Assembly (NCBI GenBank): GCA_964567755.1
Contig: CAZMNW010000018.1
Span: 1-8,712 of the forward strand
Direction: 5' to 3'
From: DASRJW01 sp964567755
GTDB lineage: Bacteria > Krumholzibacteriota > Krumholzibacteriia > G020349025
DNA: 8,712 nt
The notes below the pieces were generated by a model. That model was not told the DNA's origin and did not search any database. It saw only the letters and a list, made by a program, of their open reading frames with translations. Shown in pieces: positions 1-6,513 of this stretch. Numbering within the stretch: position 1 is the first letter of the stretch; every line of letters begins with the position of its first letter. Both the position numbers and the translations under genes were made by a program.

Positions 1-112
1 GTCGCACTACCTTGGCTGACACCTCGACCTCCCGCATTGCACCTTTGACTCCCGGCTCTTGGGACATCTTCGCCCTCTCGATCGCCCTCTACACTAAACT
101 CCGAGGGGTCCG

Positions 113-349
113 GTGTCTCATCGATGTTGGCAGAGAGGGGAAGCACATCTCGTGCACGCGCTCTCCCAGGGAGAGAAGGACGAGTTCCTAGATCTAATCG
201 CGCAGCTCTGTATCGAAGGCAACCAGAAGGCGGTCGCCGTGGCCATCATCGCGAACAGCCCACTTTTCATCGTACGCCGGAGCGATCTGATCTTCGGAGA
301 GTCGCATGTGGTATCGGAACGATCGCTGGAAGCCGCGCCTCGCAGCTGA
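113..349 (+). CDS. Small orphan protein upstream of E2 (possibly the end of a frameshifted gene)
   Basis: I do not recognise this 78-residue protein. A GTG start at 113 follows a good GAGGGG ribosome site (103-108). Residues about 13-50 look genuinely coding and helical, with G/C-rich third positions and a run of Ala/Val/Ile around residues 40-48. The first dozen codons have poor third-position bias. The 3' end overlaps the E2 gene by 44 bases, which would allow translational coupling. There is no C-terminal Gly-Gly and no obvious beta-grasp pattern, so I do not call it the ubiquitin-like modifier. A second reading exists: the frame of base 3 is open from the window edge to a stop at 189-191 and also looks coding up to about base 145. 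A missing G in the GGGG run at 135-138 would join the two frames into one longer protein entering from the left. Confidence 0.42.
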   Translation: MSHRCWQRGEAHLVHALSQGEKDEFLDLIAQLCIEGNQKAVAVAIIANSPLFIVRRSDLIFGESHVVSERSLEAAPRS

Positions 350-683
350 GGTGGACGTCATGTGTAATCGCTTCCCCGGCTTCTCGCTCATCGAGGATGC
401 AAGTGGGCAACTGTTGTGGGTAGGCGTACTCGAGCCGCAGCCGCAGGAGCGGTTCTTGGTCACGCTGGAGTACCCAAAGGACTTCCCATATCGTGCGCCG
501 GCGCTCTGGGTGCTTGAACCACCGCTAGCCGCCGGTGCTCCGCACGTCTACGCGGACGGGAGCGTCTGTATCCATCAGACAACGTGGGACGCGCATCGCG
601 GCACGGCGGCAAGCTGCGTGCCGCTGCTCTCGGCGTGGCTGCTTGCGTATGTCGTGTGGCTGCAAACAGGAGAGCGGTACTGA
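306..683 (+). CDS. E2-like ubiquitin-conjugating enzyme (prokaryotic E2 family)
   Basis: This 125-residue protein has the compact UBC-like core of bacterial E2 enzymes, which take an activated modifier from E1 as a thioester and pass it to a target. Visible signs are a strand followed by YPKDFPYRAP (residues 56-65), matching the E2 'Y-P-x-x-(F/Y)-P' segment, then PHVYADGSVCIH (79-90) with the likely catalytic Cys88 and a conserved-looking His80. The C-terminal helix has Trp111 and Trp118 and ends in TGERY, as in other bacterial E2s. The eukaryotic HPN triad is absent, which is usual for these prokaryotic families. The ATG at 306 is chosen because GGAGAG lies at 296-301 and the core is complete from there. 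The stop TGA shares a base with the JAMM start (TGATG), so the two are translationally coupled. Family assignment is firm; the substrate is unknown. Confidence 0.86.
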   Translation: MWYRNDRWKPRLAAEVDVMCNRFPGFSLIEDASGQLLWVGVLEPQPQERFLVTLEYPKDFPYRAPALWVLEPPLAAGAPHVYADGSVCIHQTTWDAHRGTAASCVPLLSAWLLAYVVWLQTGERY

Positions 684-1300
684 TGGCGCGCAAGTTCATT
701 CTCGCCGAGCGTGCCTCCCGGATGCTCGAGGCCGATTGCCTGGCGCACGCGGACGTCGAGACGGGTGGCATCCTCCTGGGCGTTGCCTCCAATGAGGGGG
801 TCACGGTCCCGTTCGTCATTCCGTCGGGGCCGCGCGCGTGCCGGTCAGTCGCGCGATTCCAGCCTGATTCAGCTTGGCAGCAGCGCTACCTCGACTTCCT
901 GTTCGAACGCTTCGCGCTTGATTACATCGGCGATTGGCACAAGCATCCATCCCACTTCGACCGTCCAAGTGCGATCGATCTTGCCACGGCCCGCCGCATC
1001 GTGACGACTGCTCGCTGGAACAAGCCCGAAGCCGTGTTTCCGATCGCCACCTTGCAGCATGGGATCGTCACGCTGCGCGCGTTCGGTATTGCACGCGAGC
1101 GGCAGGAGTTCGAGGAGCTCGAGGTTCATGTTGTGCCGGATTCCGATGCTCGCATGGCAAAGGTCCTCCTGAGAGCAACGCCAAACGGAAGGGAGGGAAC
1201 CGATCGTGCCAGCCACCGTGCGACTCGTCGTCGTCGAGGAAGCACTCCTCGAAGCGGCATCCTCGGGCTCGTCGCAGCCCGTCTACGGCCTCGTCCGTGA
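683..1300 (+). CDS. JAMM/MPN+ (JAB) metalloprotease, modifier-specific isopeptidase
   Basis: A zinc-dependent deubiquitinase-like enzyme of the JAB/Mov34 family. The metal motif is complete: Glu26 in VETGG, then His86-Lys-His88 and Ser96/Asp99, in the spacing H-x-H-x7-S-x-x-D. Such enzymes trim modifier precursors or remove the modifier from targets; E1-E2-JAB sets occur in Bil and type II CBASS loci. The ATG at 683 overlaps the E2 stop, so the same frame upstream to 584 is not used. The JAB core ends near residue 150-160. The tail from about residue 170 is Arg-rich and low in complexity, and its last 95 bases overlap the E1 gene in another frame. That tail is either a natural overlap or follows a frameshift. 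Function is confident, the true C-terminus less so. Confidence 0.88.
   Translation: MARKFILAERASRMLEADCLAHADVETGGILLGVASNEGVTVPFVIPSGPRACRSVARFQPDSAWQQRYLDFLFERFALDYIGDWHKHPSHFDRPSAIDLATARRIVTTARWNKPEAVFPIATLQHGIVTLRAFGIARERQEFEELEVHVVPDSDARMAKVLLRATPNGREGTDRASHRATRRRRGSTPRSGILGLVAARLRPRP
1186..1208 (+). promoter_or_regulatory. Ribosome binding site deciding the GTG start of the E1 gene
   Basis: The purine tract GGAAGGGAGGG at 1187-1197 lies eight bases before GTG at 1206. It is buried inside the JAMM reading frame, so ribosomes can enter at E1 independently of finishing JAMM. No ATG in the E1 frame lies nearby with comparable support. Confidence 0.6.
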
Positions 1301-2318
1301 GGGATTGCTGCAGGTTCTGTCCGCAGAACCAGCCGACACCCTCGTGCCGCTCGGCGTCGTTGGGCCTGATGTGGCGACGGGCCCGGTCCTCTCCATTCGC
1401 TGTGGCGAGCGCATCATTCCGATGGCTCTGACTGAAGGCCTACCCACGCCCGACGAGGTTCGGGTCGTCGCCGTGGATCAAGCCCTCGACAGCCGCCGTG
1501 TGAGTGTCGGCACCAGCGGCATCGAGCGCAAACGGGTGCTCTGCATCGGGACCGGCAGCATCGGGTCGATGATGGCGCTGCTACTCGCTCAAGCCGGCGT
1601 TCACACCTTCGACCTCATTGACGACGACATCCTGGAAGCCCACAACCTGTCCCGCCACATCTGCGACCTGCGCGACTTGGGGCGTGTGAAGGTGCAGGCC
1701 GTGGCCGAAGCGCTCCGCTGGCGCAGAGTTCACGCCCAAGCCATCCAGGCAGATTACTGCGCGCTGCCTGACGATGAGCGCCGGCGTCTCGTGGCTCAGG
1801 CCGACCTCGTGATCGCGAGCACGGACTCCGTGCAGGCGCAGTTCCTCGCGAACGAGGACTGCGTCGAAACCGGCACGCAGGCCGTCTGCGTCGGGGCATA
1901 CGAACGGGCCTGCGGCGGCGAGATCGTGCTGGTGAGGCCAGGGGAAGGACCTTGTCTTTTCTGCTGCGTTGGCTTCCGGGCCGGCATCGTGGGTGGCGTC
2001 TCGGTCAAGGAGCGTCGAGCCGCGTACCAGGAAGCCGATGGCCAGCGACTGCTGGCCGAGCCGGGACTCGGAGCTGACATTTGTTACTTGGCGTCAGTCG
2101 CTTCGGCGTACGCCCTCGCGCTCCTCGATCCCACAGGCAGCCGCGGCGAGATCCTGACACGTTGCCGCGGCTTCAAGCTGCTACACGCGGGAAGTCGCCC
2201 GCGCGATGTGTACGCCGAGCTCTTCTACGACGGTCCATTCGATTTTGTCGACGCGCGCGTCGTGCGCGACGTGGCCTGCCCCGTGTGCGGGTGGAGGACG
2301 GAGGAGGTGACCATCTGA
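1206..2318 (+). CDS. E1/ThiF-family adenylating (modifier-activating) enzyme
   Basis: This 370-residue protein activates the C-terminus of a small modifier with ATP. Residues 1-105 form an N-terminal extension. The Rossmann-type ThiF/MoeB/UBA fold begins at about 108 with the nucleotide loop GTGSIG (115-120). It continues with the acidic DLIDDD (136-141), NLSR (147-150; Arg finger-like), Lys162 and TDS (206-208). Two Cys pairs, C250/C253 and C358/C361, form the usual structural zinc site. Candidate thioester cysteines are C228, C236 and C293; the sequence alone does not decide. Unlike CBASS Cap2, E1 and E2 are separate proteins here. The GTG start has a strong ribosome site. The next gene starts four bases after the stop, and GGAGGAGGT at 2301-2309 near the E1 3' end can serve it. 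Family assignment is firm; the modifier is not visible. Confidence 0.88.
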   Translation: MPATVRLVVVEEALLEAASSGSSQPVYGLVREGLLQVLSAEPADTLVPLGVVGPDVATGPVLSIRCGERIIPMALTEGLPTPDEVRVVAVDQALDSRRVSVGTSGIERKRVLCIGTGSIGSMMALLLAQAGVHTFDLIDDDILEAHNLSRHICDLRDLGRVKVQAVAEALRWRRVHAQAIQADYCALPDDERRRLVAQADLVIASTDSVQAQFLANEDCVETGTQAVCVGAYERACGGEIVLVRPGEGPCLFCCVGFRAGIVGGVSVKERRAAYQEADGQRLLAEPGLGADICYLASVASAYALALLDPTGSRGEILTRCRGFKLLHAGSRPRDVYAELFYDGPFDFVDARVVRDVACPVCGWRTEEVTI

Positions 2319-2321
2319 AGC

Positions 2322-3497
2322 ATGGCTTACCGGGACGACTTGAGCGACGAGGAGGGCTTGTTGCGGCCGGAGGTTGCGCACGCGCTGCGTGCTGGGCGGC
2401 CCTTGCGTCAGACGGGGCGCCTGCAGCATGACGATCGGCCTGACGCTGCCGATGTCTTTCTCCGGCACGCCTTGGTTGCTGATACAGCGCTCGAGGATCG
2501 GCCGAGGCCACAGATCCCGCGCGTCCACGAGAGACCCGCGAGACACAATCCCCTCCGTCCTGCGTTCTTCGTTGCCGTGGCTCTCGTGCTTGTCGCGCTC
2601 GGCCGGGCGTTGCTGCGTGGGACGCCGGTTCTCGATGTGATACCGGAGGCGACCCTTGCACCGCCGCCCTCCACGATGGTCACACCAATACTCGAGCGGC
2701 AACCGATGGTCGCCAACCGAAATGCGGACGCTGCAGCTCGCCCGCGCCGGCGTCTCCAGCAAGCAGCTCCTCCAGCGCCTGCGCGACGAGTCGAGGTTAG
2801 ACGCAAAACCCCTCAGGCTCGATCACAAGTGCCATCAAACGAGGTTGCCCTGAAATCGTCAGAGCCGCCTGGGCCGGATACGCCTCCTCGGGAATCGCGC
2901 CCGTCAGAATCAGTGGTGACGAAGCGACCGCAGTATGACGACGCACTTTGCCATGCTTTGTTCGACGAAGAGCCGCAGCCCGACCCCAAAAGGGAAGCGT
3001 GGTTAGCGACGCTCTGCGGGTGTGCAGCAGTAAGGCACCCAACTCCCCACAGACACGTGTTCTACGCGGGGCAGCTCTGGATTGTACCCCTAAACCGTCC
3101 AGTGTGGACTCGGAACGGAGTGCCGGTGTCACCGTGCGAGTTTGCCGCCGCTCGGGCAGCGTCACTCCCAGTGCCATCCCAGGAGTCGCCTTCGGTACAG
3201 CGAGTGAAGACGAATCGACCACAACGCGTTGAGACTCGCACCTTCGCCCGGCGCCGTGGAGATCCATGGCTCGAGAGCAAGAGAGAGGTGTCGCCGGCAG
3301 ACACCTGCGAGTGTTCCGAAACAAGACGTGCAAGCACCCAGAGACTTCGGGTCCAGAGACAGCGACCCTGCCCGCCATCCCGATCAGGGTCGGTGTGGAC
3401 CCGCGTGGAACTGCCGCCGAGACGGACGAACGGGGAATATCCCGCAGCGCCACAGGTGACACTCGTTCCCAGGCGGCCGTGCGCCCAGGGGAGGTAG
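2322..3497 (+). CDS. Single-pass Pro/Arg-rich membrane protein of unknown function
   Basis: I do not recognise this 391-residue protein. An acidic/Arg-rich N-terminus of about 75 residues precedes one clear membrane segment (about 80-98, AFFVAVALVLVALG). A long Pro/Arg-rich, low-complexity region follows (about 110-205). A denser patch at about 205-280 has several Cys (C210, C232, C234, C272) and aromatic residues (HVFYAGQLWIVP), and a second disordered, basic tail completes the protein. The topology suggests an N-in anchor with a long outer domain, as in spacer proteins of secretion or conjugation machines, but no VirB10, TcpC or TonB domain can be seen. Coding bias is good through the membrane region and weaker after about 2800. 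ATG 2322 follows the E1 stop and a GGAGGT site about 12 bases upstream. Its TAG stop sits inside the ribosome site of the next gene. Confidence 0.72.
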   Translation: MAYRDDLSDEEGLLRPEVAHALRAGRPLRQTGRLQHDDRPDAADVFLRHALVADTALEDRPRPQIPRVHERPARHNPLRPAFFVAVALVLVALGRALLRGTPVLDVIPEATLAPPPSTMVTPILERQPMVANRNADAAARPRRRLQQAAPPAPARRVEVRRKTPQARSQVPSNEVALKSSEPPGPDTPPRESRPSESVVTKRPQYDDALCHALFDEEPQPDPKREAWLATLCGCAAVRHPTPHRHVFYAGQLWIVPLNRPVWTRNGVPVSPCEFAAARAASLPVPSQESPSVQRVKTNRPQRVETRTFARRRGDPWLESKREVSPADTCECSETRRASTQRLRVQRQRPCPPSRSGSVWTRVELPPRRTNGEYPAAPQVTLVPRRPCAQGR

Positions 3498-3502
3498 CAA
3501 TG
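3487..3502 (+). promoter_or_regulatory. Ribosome binding site deciding the start of the small membrane protein
   Basis: AGGGGAGGT (3487-3495) lies four bases before ATG 3500 and contains the start of the previous gene's TAG stop (3495-3497). It shows that the next gene starts at 3500, although its frame is open back to 3266. Confidence 0.65.
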
Positions 3503-3847
3503 TGGCGCGTGGTCGAGCATCTGATCGTCGTCCTCCTGCTTTGCGTGTGCGCGTTCCAGTTCCTTCCCGAACTGGCCACCCACCTCGCACATGCGAGCGG
3601 AAGACTGCTGCCGACCGCCATCGAGAGCACCTTCGCCACTCTTTTCATCGGCACGTTCAGCGTCGGACTTGGGGTTCGGCTCGCTCGTTGGCTCCGTGCG
3701 CGCGATCCCTTGCACGAGCGACAGTCGCGCGAGCACCGCGCCGCGCTTGCTGTCCGCCGTCCGGCCGAGGACGTTCCGGCATACGCCGCACCGAGGGAGT
3801 TGCGCGAAGACCCGGATCCTGCGCTCGGCGAGACGTGGGAGGCCTGA
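3500..3847 (+). CDS. Small two-segment membrane protein of the transfer operon
   Basis: A 115-residue protein without a recognised family. Two hydrophobic segments are visible: about residues 6-26 (LIVVLLLCVCAF and following) and about 45-66 (ATLFIGTFSVGLGVRLARWL). An Arg-rich, then acidic cytoplasmic tail of about 45 residues follows. By the positive-inside rule the tail is probably cytoplasmic. Small proteins with this layout often sit beside VirD4/TraG-type ATPases and could recruit the soluble ATPase downstream to the membrane, which itself has no obvious membrane segment. That partnership is inference from gene order. The start at 3500 is set by the strong ribosome site; reading back to 3266 in the same frame gives only low-complexity sequence. 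The stop is followed after five bases by the ATPase start. Confidence 0.72.
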   Translation: MWRVVEHLIVVLLLCVCAFQFLPELATHLAHASGRLLPTAIESTFATLFIGTFSVGLGVRLARWLRARDPLHERQSREHRAALAVRRPAEDVPAYAAPRELREDPDPALGETWEA

Positions 3848-3852
3848 GGATC

Positions 3853-5391
3853 ATGGTGAGCATTCAGTCAGCATTCCGAATGCTCCTTGGTGCTCGCGAT
3901 GTCCGAAGGGCACGCAGATGGCATGACCGCCGGGTGGCGAGCGAGCAGGCGGCCGAGCGTGAGGCGCTGGCACGGTTTGCAGAGGCGTTTCGCATCGGGC
4001 CCGGCCCGGGCCGCTTGGTCCTCGCTCGGGCGCGCGACCCGGAAGGCGCGCCGTTCTGGACGGGCGTTCCTGTAACGCGGTTTCTGTCGGTGCATCACTG
4101 GATTTGCGGAGGAACGGGTAGCGGGAAAAGTTTTTTGGCACTGGCGATCCTTTGGCAAGTACTCGCGAGGCGCATTCCTGTCATCGTTGTGGACTTCAAG
4201 GGCGAGTTGACGACGCTCTTGCTCGATATCCTTCTCCCGGTGTTGACCCAGTTCCCAGGCGGTGATCGACTCCTCGAGCGCCTGCGTATCGTGCGACCTT
4301 TCTCGAGATACTTGCCGCGGCTCAACTTGTGTCTCCCGGAGCCAGGTTTGGATCGCGAGATTCAAGCCTTCACCTTGGCCAGCACGCTCGAGGAATCCTT
4401 GGGTGCGGAACTCGGCCATCGCATGACCCGCGTCCTCTTGCGTCTCGTCTCGCTCGCCATCGAGCTCGGACGGCCACTGACCATCGTTCGTACGTGGCTC
4501 GAGGACCCGACGACACTAGCAACGGCGGCTCAGCGGTCGACCGATCCAAGCCTTCGCCGATATGTTGAAACCCTGCGGGTTCGGGAAAATCGCGCGTCCA
4601 TCGACGCGCTTCTGGCGCGGATCGACAGTTTCGTCTTCCTTCCGGCAGTGCGACGGATGCTCGAAGCGCCTGACTGCGTCTCCTTCAGCGACGCGCTCGA
4701 TTCTGGCATCACCATTGTCGACCTGGGCGAGCCGCCGGCAGGCGCCGAGCAGCTGACGAAGTTCTTCGGCGGGGTGGTGCTCGGGAAAGTGATGCGGAGC
4801 GTGCTCTCGCGCCCTGTGCAGCCAGACTCGCCCTACACACATCTCGTGTTCGAAGAATTTCAGGAAGGTCTGGCGCGTCATCAAACGGCCCAGTTCGCAC
4901 GCTTGTTGGCGCTGGCCCGGTACAAGCGGACCGCCTGCACATTTATCAACCAACAGGCCGCTCAGCTCGAGCCGACACTCGTCAGACTGCTGCGAACGAA
5001 CACCGGCGTGGAGGCGGCGTTTCGTTGCAACCTCGAGGACGCGCGCGCCTACGCGCATGCGTTTCCAGCAGCAGCCCGAAGCCAGCATGCGGTGGCTGAG
5101 CGGCAGGTGCTTGTCGAACAGCTCACGCGGCTTGAGCAGCGACAATACCTTCTCTGGATCAAGGGTGCGGTTGGCGCGCAACTGGTGCGGTCGCCCCGCA
5201 TTGACCTCGACGCGCTGCGTCAGCGGGCGGCCGAGGTCCCTGCTGACATCCGGGAGTCTATCTACCGCGGCACGGTCGCGATGGATGAGCCGGAAGCGCC
5301 GATGGTGGCACCCGGCGATGACGCGCTCGATACCGCGTTCCTGGCGCCGGCACCGGATGAGGACCAGCACCATGGACCGAGGATGGGATGA
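3853..5391 (+). CDS. VirD4/TraG/FtsK-like P-loop ATPase (DNA transfer coupling protein type)
   Basis: A 512-residue ATPase of the kind that pumps DNA during conjugation. Walker A is GGTGSGKS (86-93), preceded by the usual aromatic lead-in (HHWICG). IVVDFKGE (111-118) matches the VirD4/TraD 'hhhD-x-KGE' segment that follows the P-loop. The likely Walker B is LVFEEFQ (331-337), with Glu in place of the first Asp. INQQ (365-368) fits the downstream glutamine motif of this family. A four-helix all-alpha insert probably lies at about 165-275. No transmembrane helix is present, unlike classical VirD4, so membrane docking may come from the two small membrane proteins on either side. The ATG at 3853 follows GGGAGG (3837-3842); the open frame upstream overlaps the preceding gene and is not used. 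The C-terminal tail (475-512) is acidic and probably disordered. Confidence 0.82.
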   Translation: MVSIQSAFRMLLGARDVRRARRWHDRRVASEQAAEREALARFAEAFRIGPGPGRLVLARARDPEGAPFWTGVPVTRFLSVHHWICGGTGSGKSFLALAILWQVLARRIPVIVVDFKGELTTLLLDILLPVLTQFPGGDRLLERLRIVRPFSRYLPRLNLCLPEPGLDREIQAFTLASTLEESLGAELGHRMTRVLLRLVSLAIELGRPLTIVRTWLEDPTTLATAAQRSTDPSLRRYVETLRVRENRASIDALLARIDSFVFLPAVRRMLEAPDCVSFSDALDSGITIVDLGEPPAGAEQLTKFFGGVVLGKVMRSVLSRPVQPDSPYTHLVFEEFQEGLARHQTAQFARLLALARYKRTACTFINQQAAQLEPTLVRLLRTNTGVEAAFRCNLEDARAYAHAFPAAARSQHAVAERQVLVEQLTRLEQRQYLLWIKGAVGAQLVRSPRIDLDALRQRAAEVPADIRESIYRGTVAMDEPEAPMVAPGDDALDTAFLAPAPDEDQHHGPRMG

Positions 5392-5727
5392 ATGCAGATC
5401 GAAGGGTTGATCAGACGCGCGTGGCACCTACTGCTCGTGAGCGCGCGACTCTTAGCGTGGCTGAGCGGCACTTGCTGGATCGGCGTGAGATTCATCTGGC
5501 GCTGTGGCATCGTCCTGGCCCACCTGGACGAGCTCGTCTCCGAGACGCTCTGCTGCCCACGCCGTCACGCATCGCCTGTCTTCGGTGTGTTCGAGTGCCG
5601 CTGCGGAGCGATGCACGAAGGCTGGGCGTTCGGGCGATGCGACGTCTGCAAACAGTCGGCAGGCTGGACGCCCTGCGTGACCTGCGGACTACCGGTCCGC
5701 AATCCACTGCGGCGGTGGACGCTATGA
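5392..5727 (+). CDS. Membrane-anchored protein with a C-terminal multi-Cys zinc-ribbon region
   Basis: No named family is recognised, but this 111-residue protein looks real and constrained. A hydrophobic, Trp-rich N-terminus (about 10-47, one or two membrane helices) is followed by a dense Cys/His region. It contains CCPRRH (54-59), C69-R-C71-G with His75, RCDVC (82-86) and PCVTCGL (94-100), ending RNPL. That gives at least two C-x-x-C pairs plus further Cys/His, enough for two zinc sites. It starts at the ATG directly after the ATPase stop, and its ATGA stop overlaps the start of the replication-relaxation gene, so the three are probably made together. A role in linking the ATPase or DNA to the membrane is plausible but inferred. 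The same bases are also open in the frame of the downstream gene, which is a shadow. Confidence 0.7.
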   Translation: MQIEGLIRRAWHLLLVSARLLAWLSGTCWIGVRFIWRCGIVLAHLDELVSETLCCPRRHASPVFGVFECRCGAMHEGWAFGRCDVCKQSAGWTPCVTCGLPVRNPLRRWTL

Positions 5728-6509
5728 GGAGGCACGCCAGAGACGTCCGGCGGGGTCGGAGGAAACTCGTGCTCTCCTCGCGCGACGAAGCGCTTCTGCG
5801 GGCGCTCGCCCGATTCCGTATCGCCCGGACCTCGGACTTGACCGAGCTTGTTTTCCACGGTGTCCGCAAGGATACAGCGGCCGCGCGACTCCGAAAGTTG
5901 TTTGACGCCGGCTTCGTGAACATTCAGGCCGGGGATCGCGCGCGAGAGAACGTGTACAGCCTGGGTCCTCAAGGATCTGCGTGGCTGGAACGCGCCGGCG
6001 AGATTCCTCCCAGGCGGCCGAGTGGCGGCATCGAGCATCATCTGGCGATCGTGCGCGCATGGTCGCAGTTGGCTGTCGCGGTCAACGAGCTGCCTGGATT
6101 CGCTCTCGAGCGGGTACGCTCCGATTGGGAGCTACGCGAGAACGCCGGCGTCACGGCAGGACTGGTCGTACCTGATGCGCTGGTGCTTCTGCGCGTGACA
6201 GGGACGAACGAGTCGATTCGACTCGCCCTCGAAGTGGACCGTGGAACCGAAGGGCTTGGCACGCTTCGAAGCAAGCTGGAGGCATACGAGGGGTTGCTCG
6301 CGAGCCCTGCCGGACTCTTCGGATTGCGGGACATCGGCATCGGTATCGTGCTCACCGCTGAGGCGCGACAGCGTCGACCGGCAGTGGAGACCTTGCTCTC
6401 GGAGCGATGGCGAAACTGGTGGGTCCTGTGGAACGAGGACGAGGGACCCGGGAGAGCGCTGTGCGAAGTGCGCGACGCAATCGTCGGGTCCCCTCACGAG
6501 ATCCCCTGA
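5724..6509 (+). CDS. Replication-relaxation family protein
   Basis: This 261-residue protein matches the replication-relaxation family found on plasmids and integrative elements, which is tied to DNA processing. Residues about 18-90 form a winged helix-turn-helix (LSSRDEALLRALARFRIAR ... AAARLRKLFDAGFV ... YSLGPQG). After GIEHHLAIV (103-110) comes a possible nuclease-like core with PDALVLL (150-156), LALEVDRGTE (167-176) and Lys184/Tyr188. This D...E-x-D...K order resembles a PD-(D/E)xK fold. The family is known from sequence; the nuclease idea is inference. It starts at ATG 5724, inside the stop of the zinc-ribbon gene. An open frame back to 5388 exists but only mirrors that gene. It is the last gene of the long operon, and a 204-base non-coding region follows. 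Confidence 0.78.
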   Translation: MRRHARDVRRGRRKLVLSSRDEALLRALARFRIARTSDLTELVFHGVRKDTAAARLRKLFDAGFVNIQAGDRARENVYSLGPQGSAWLERAGEIPPRRPSGGIEHHLAIVRAWSQLAVAVNELPGFALERVRSDWELRENAGVTAGLVVPDALVLLRVTGTNESIRLALEVDRGTEGLGTLRSKLEAYEGLLASPAGLFGLRDIGIGIVLTAEARQRRPAVETLLSERWRNWWVLWNEDEGPGRALCEVRDAIVGSPHEIP

Positions 6510-6513
6510 CGCT

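Noticed and set aside
40..112. Sigma70 promoter before the first ORF (TTGACT at 45-50, TACACT at 90-95)
   Set aside because: The spacing between the two boxes is far too long, and neither has a proper partner.
584..682. N-terminal extension of the JAMM protein from ATG 584
   Set aside because: It lies inside the E2 gene, and the ATG at 683 overlapping the E2 stop gives a complete JAB domain.
306..2318. Type II CBASS operon
   Set aside because: E1 and E2 are separate proteins rather than a Cap2 fusion, and no cyclic-nucleotide synthase or effector is visible in the window.
2322..3497. VirB10 or TonB protein
   Set aside because: The single membrane segment plus Pro-rich region is similar, but no VirB10 barrel domain or TonB C-terminal domain can be seen.
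3266..3499. Longer form of the small membrane protein starting at 3266
   Set aside because: A strong ribosome site (3487-3495) precedes ATG 3500. The upstream part is low-complexity and lies inside the Pro/Arg-rich gene.
2797..3654. 285-residue minus-strand open frame
   Set aside because: It is antisense to two better supported + strand genes, with no domain or ribosome site. Long antisense frames are expected in G/C-rich genes.
3502..3852. N-terminal extension of the ATPase
   Set aside because: It is antiphase to the small membrane protein, Arg/Pro-rich and without domain character. ATG 3853 has GGGAGG upstream.
4516..5427. 303-residue minus-strand open frame
   Set aside because: It is antisense to the conserved ATPase, with composition typical of an antisense shadow.
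5388..5723. N-terminal extension of the replication-relaxation protein
   Set aside because: It is a frame shadow of the Cys-rich membrane gene, whose Cys spacing and ATGA stop/start overlap support the shorter form.
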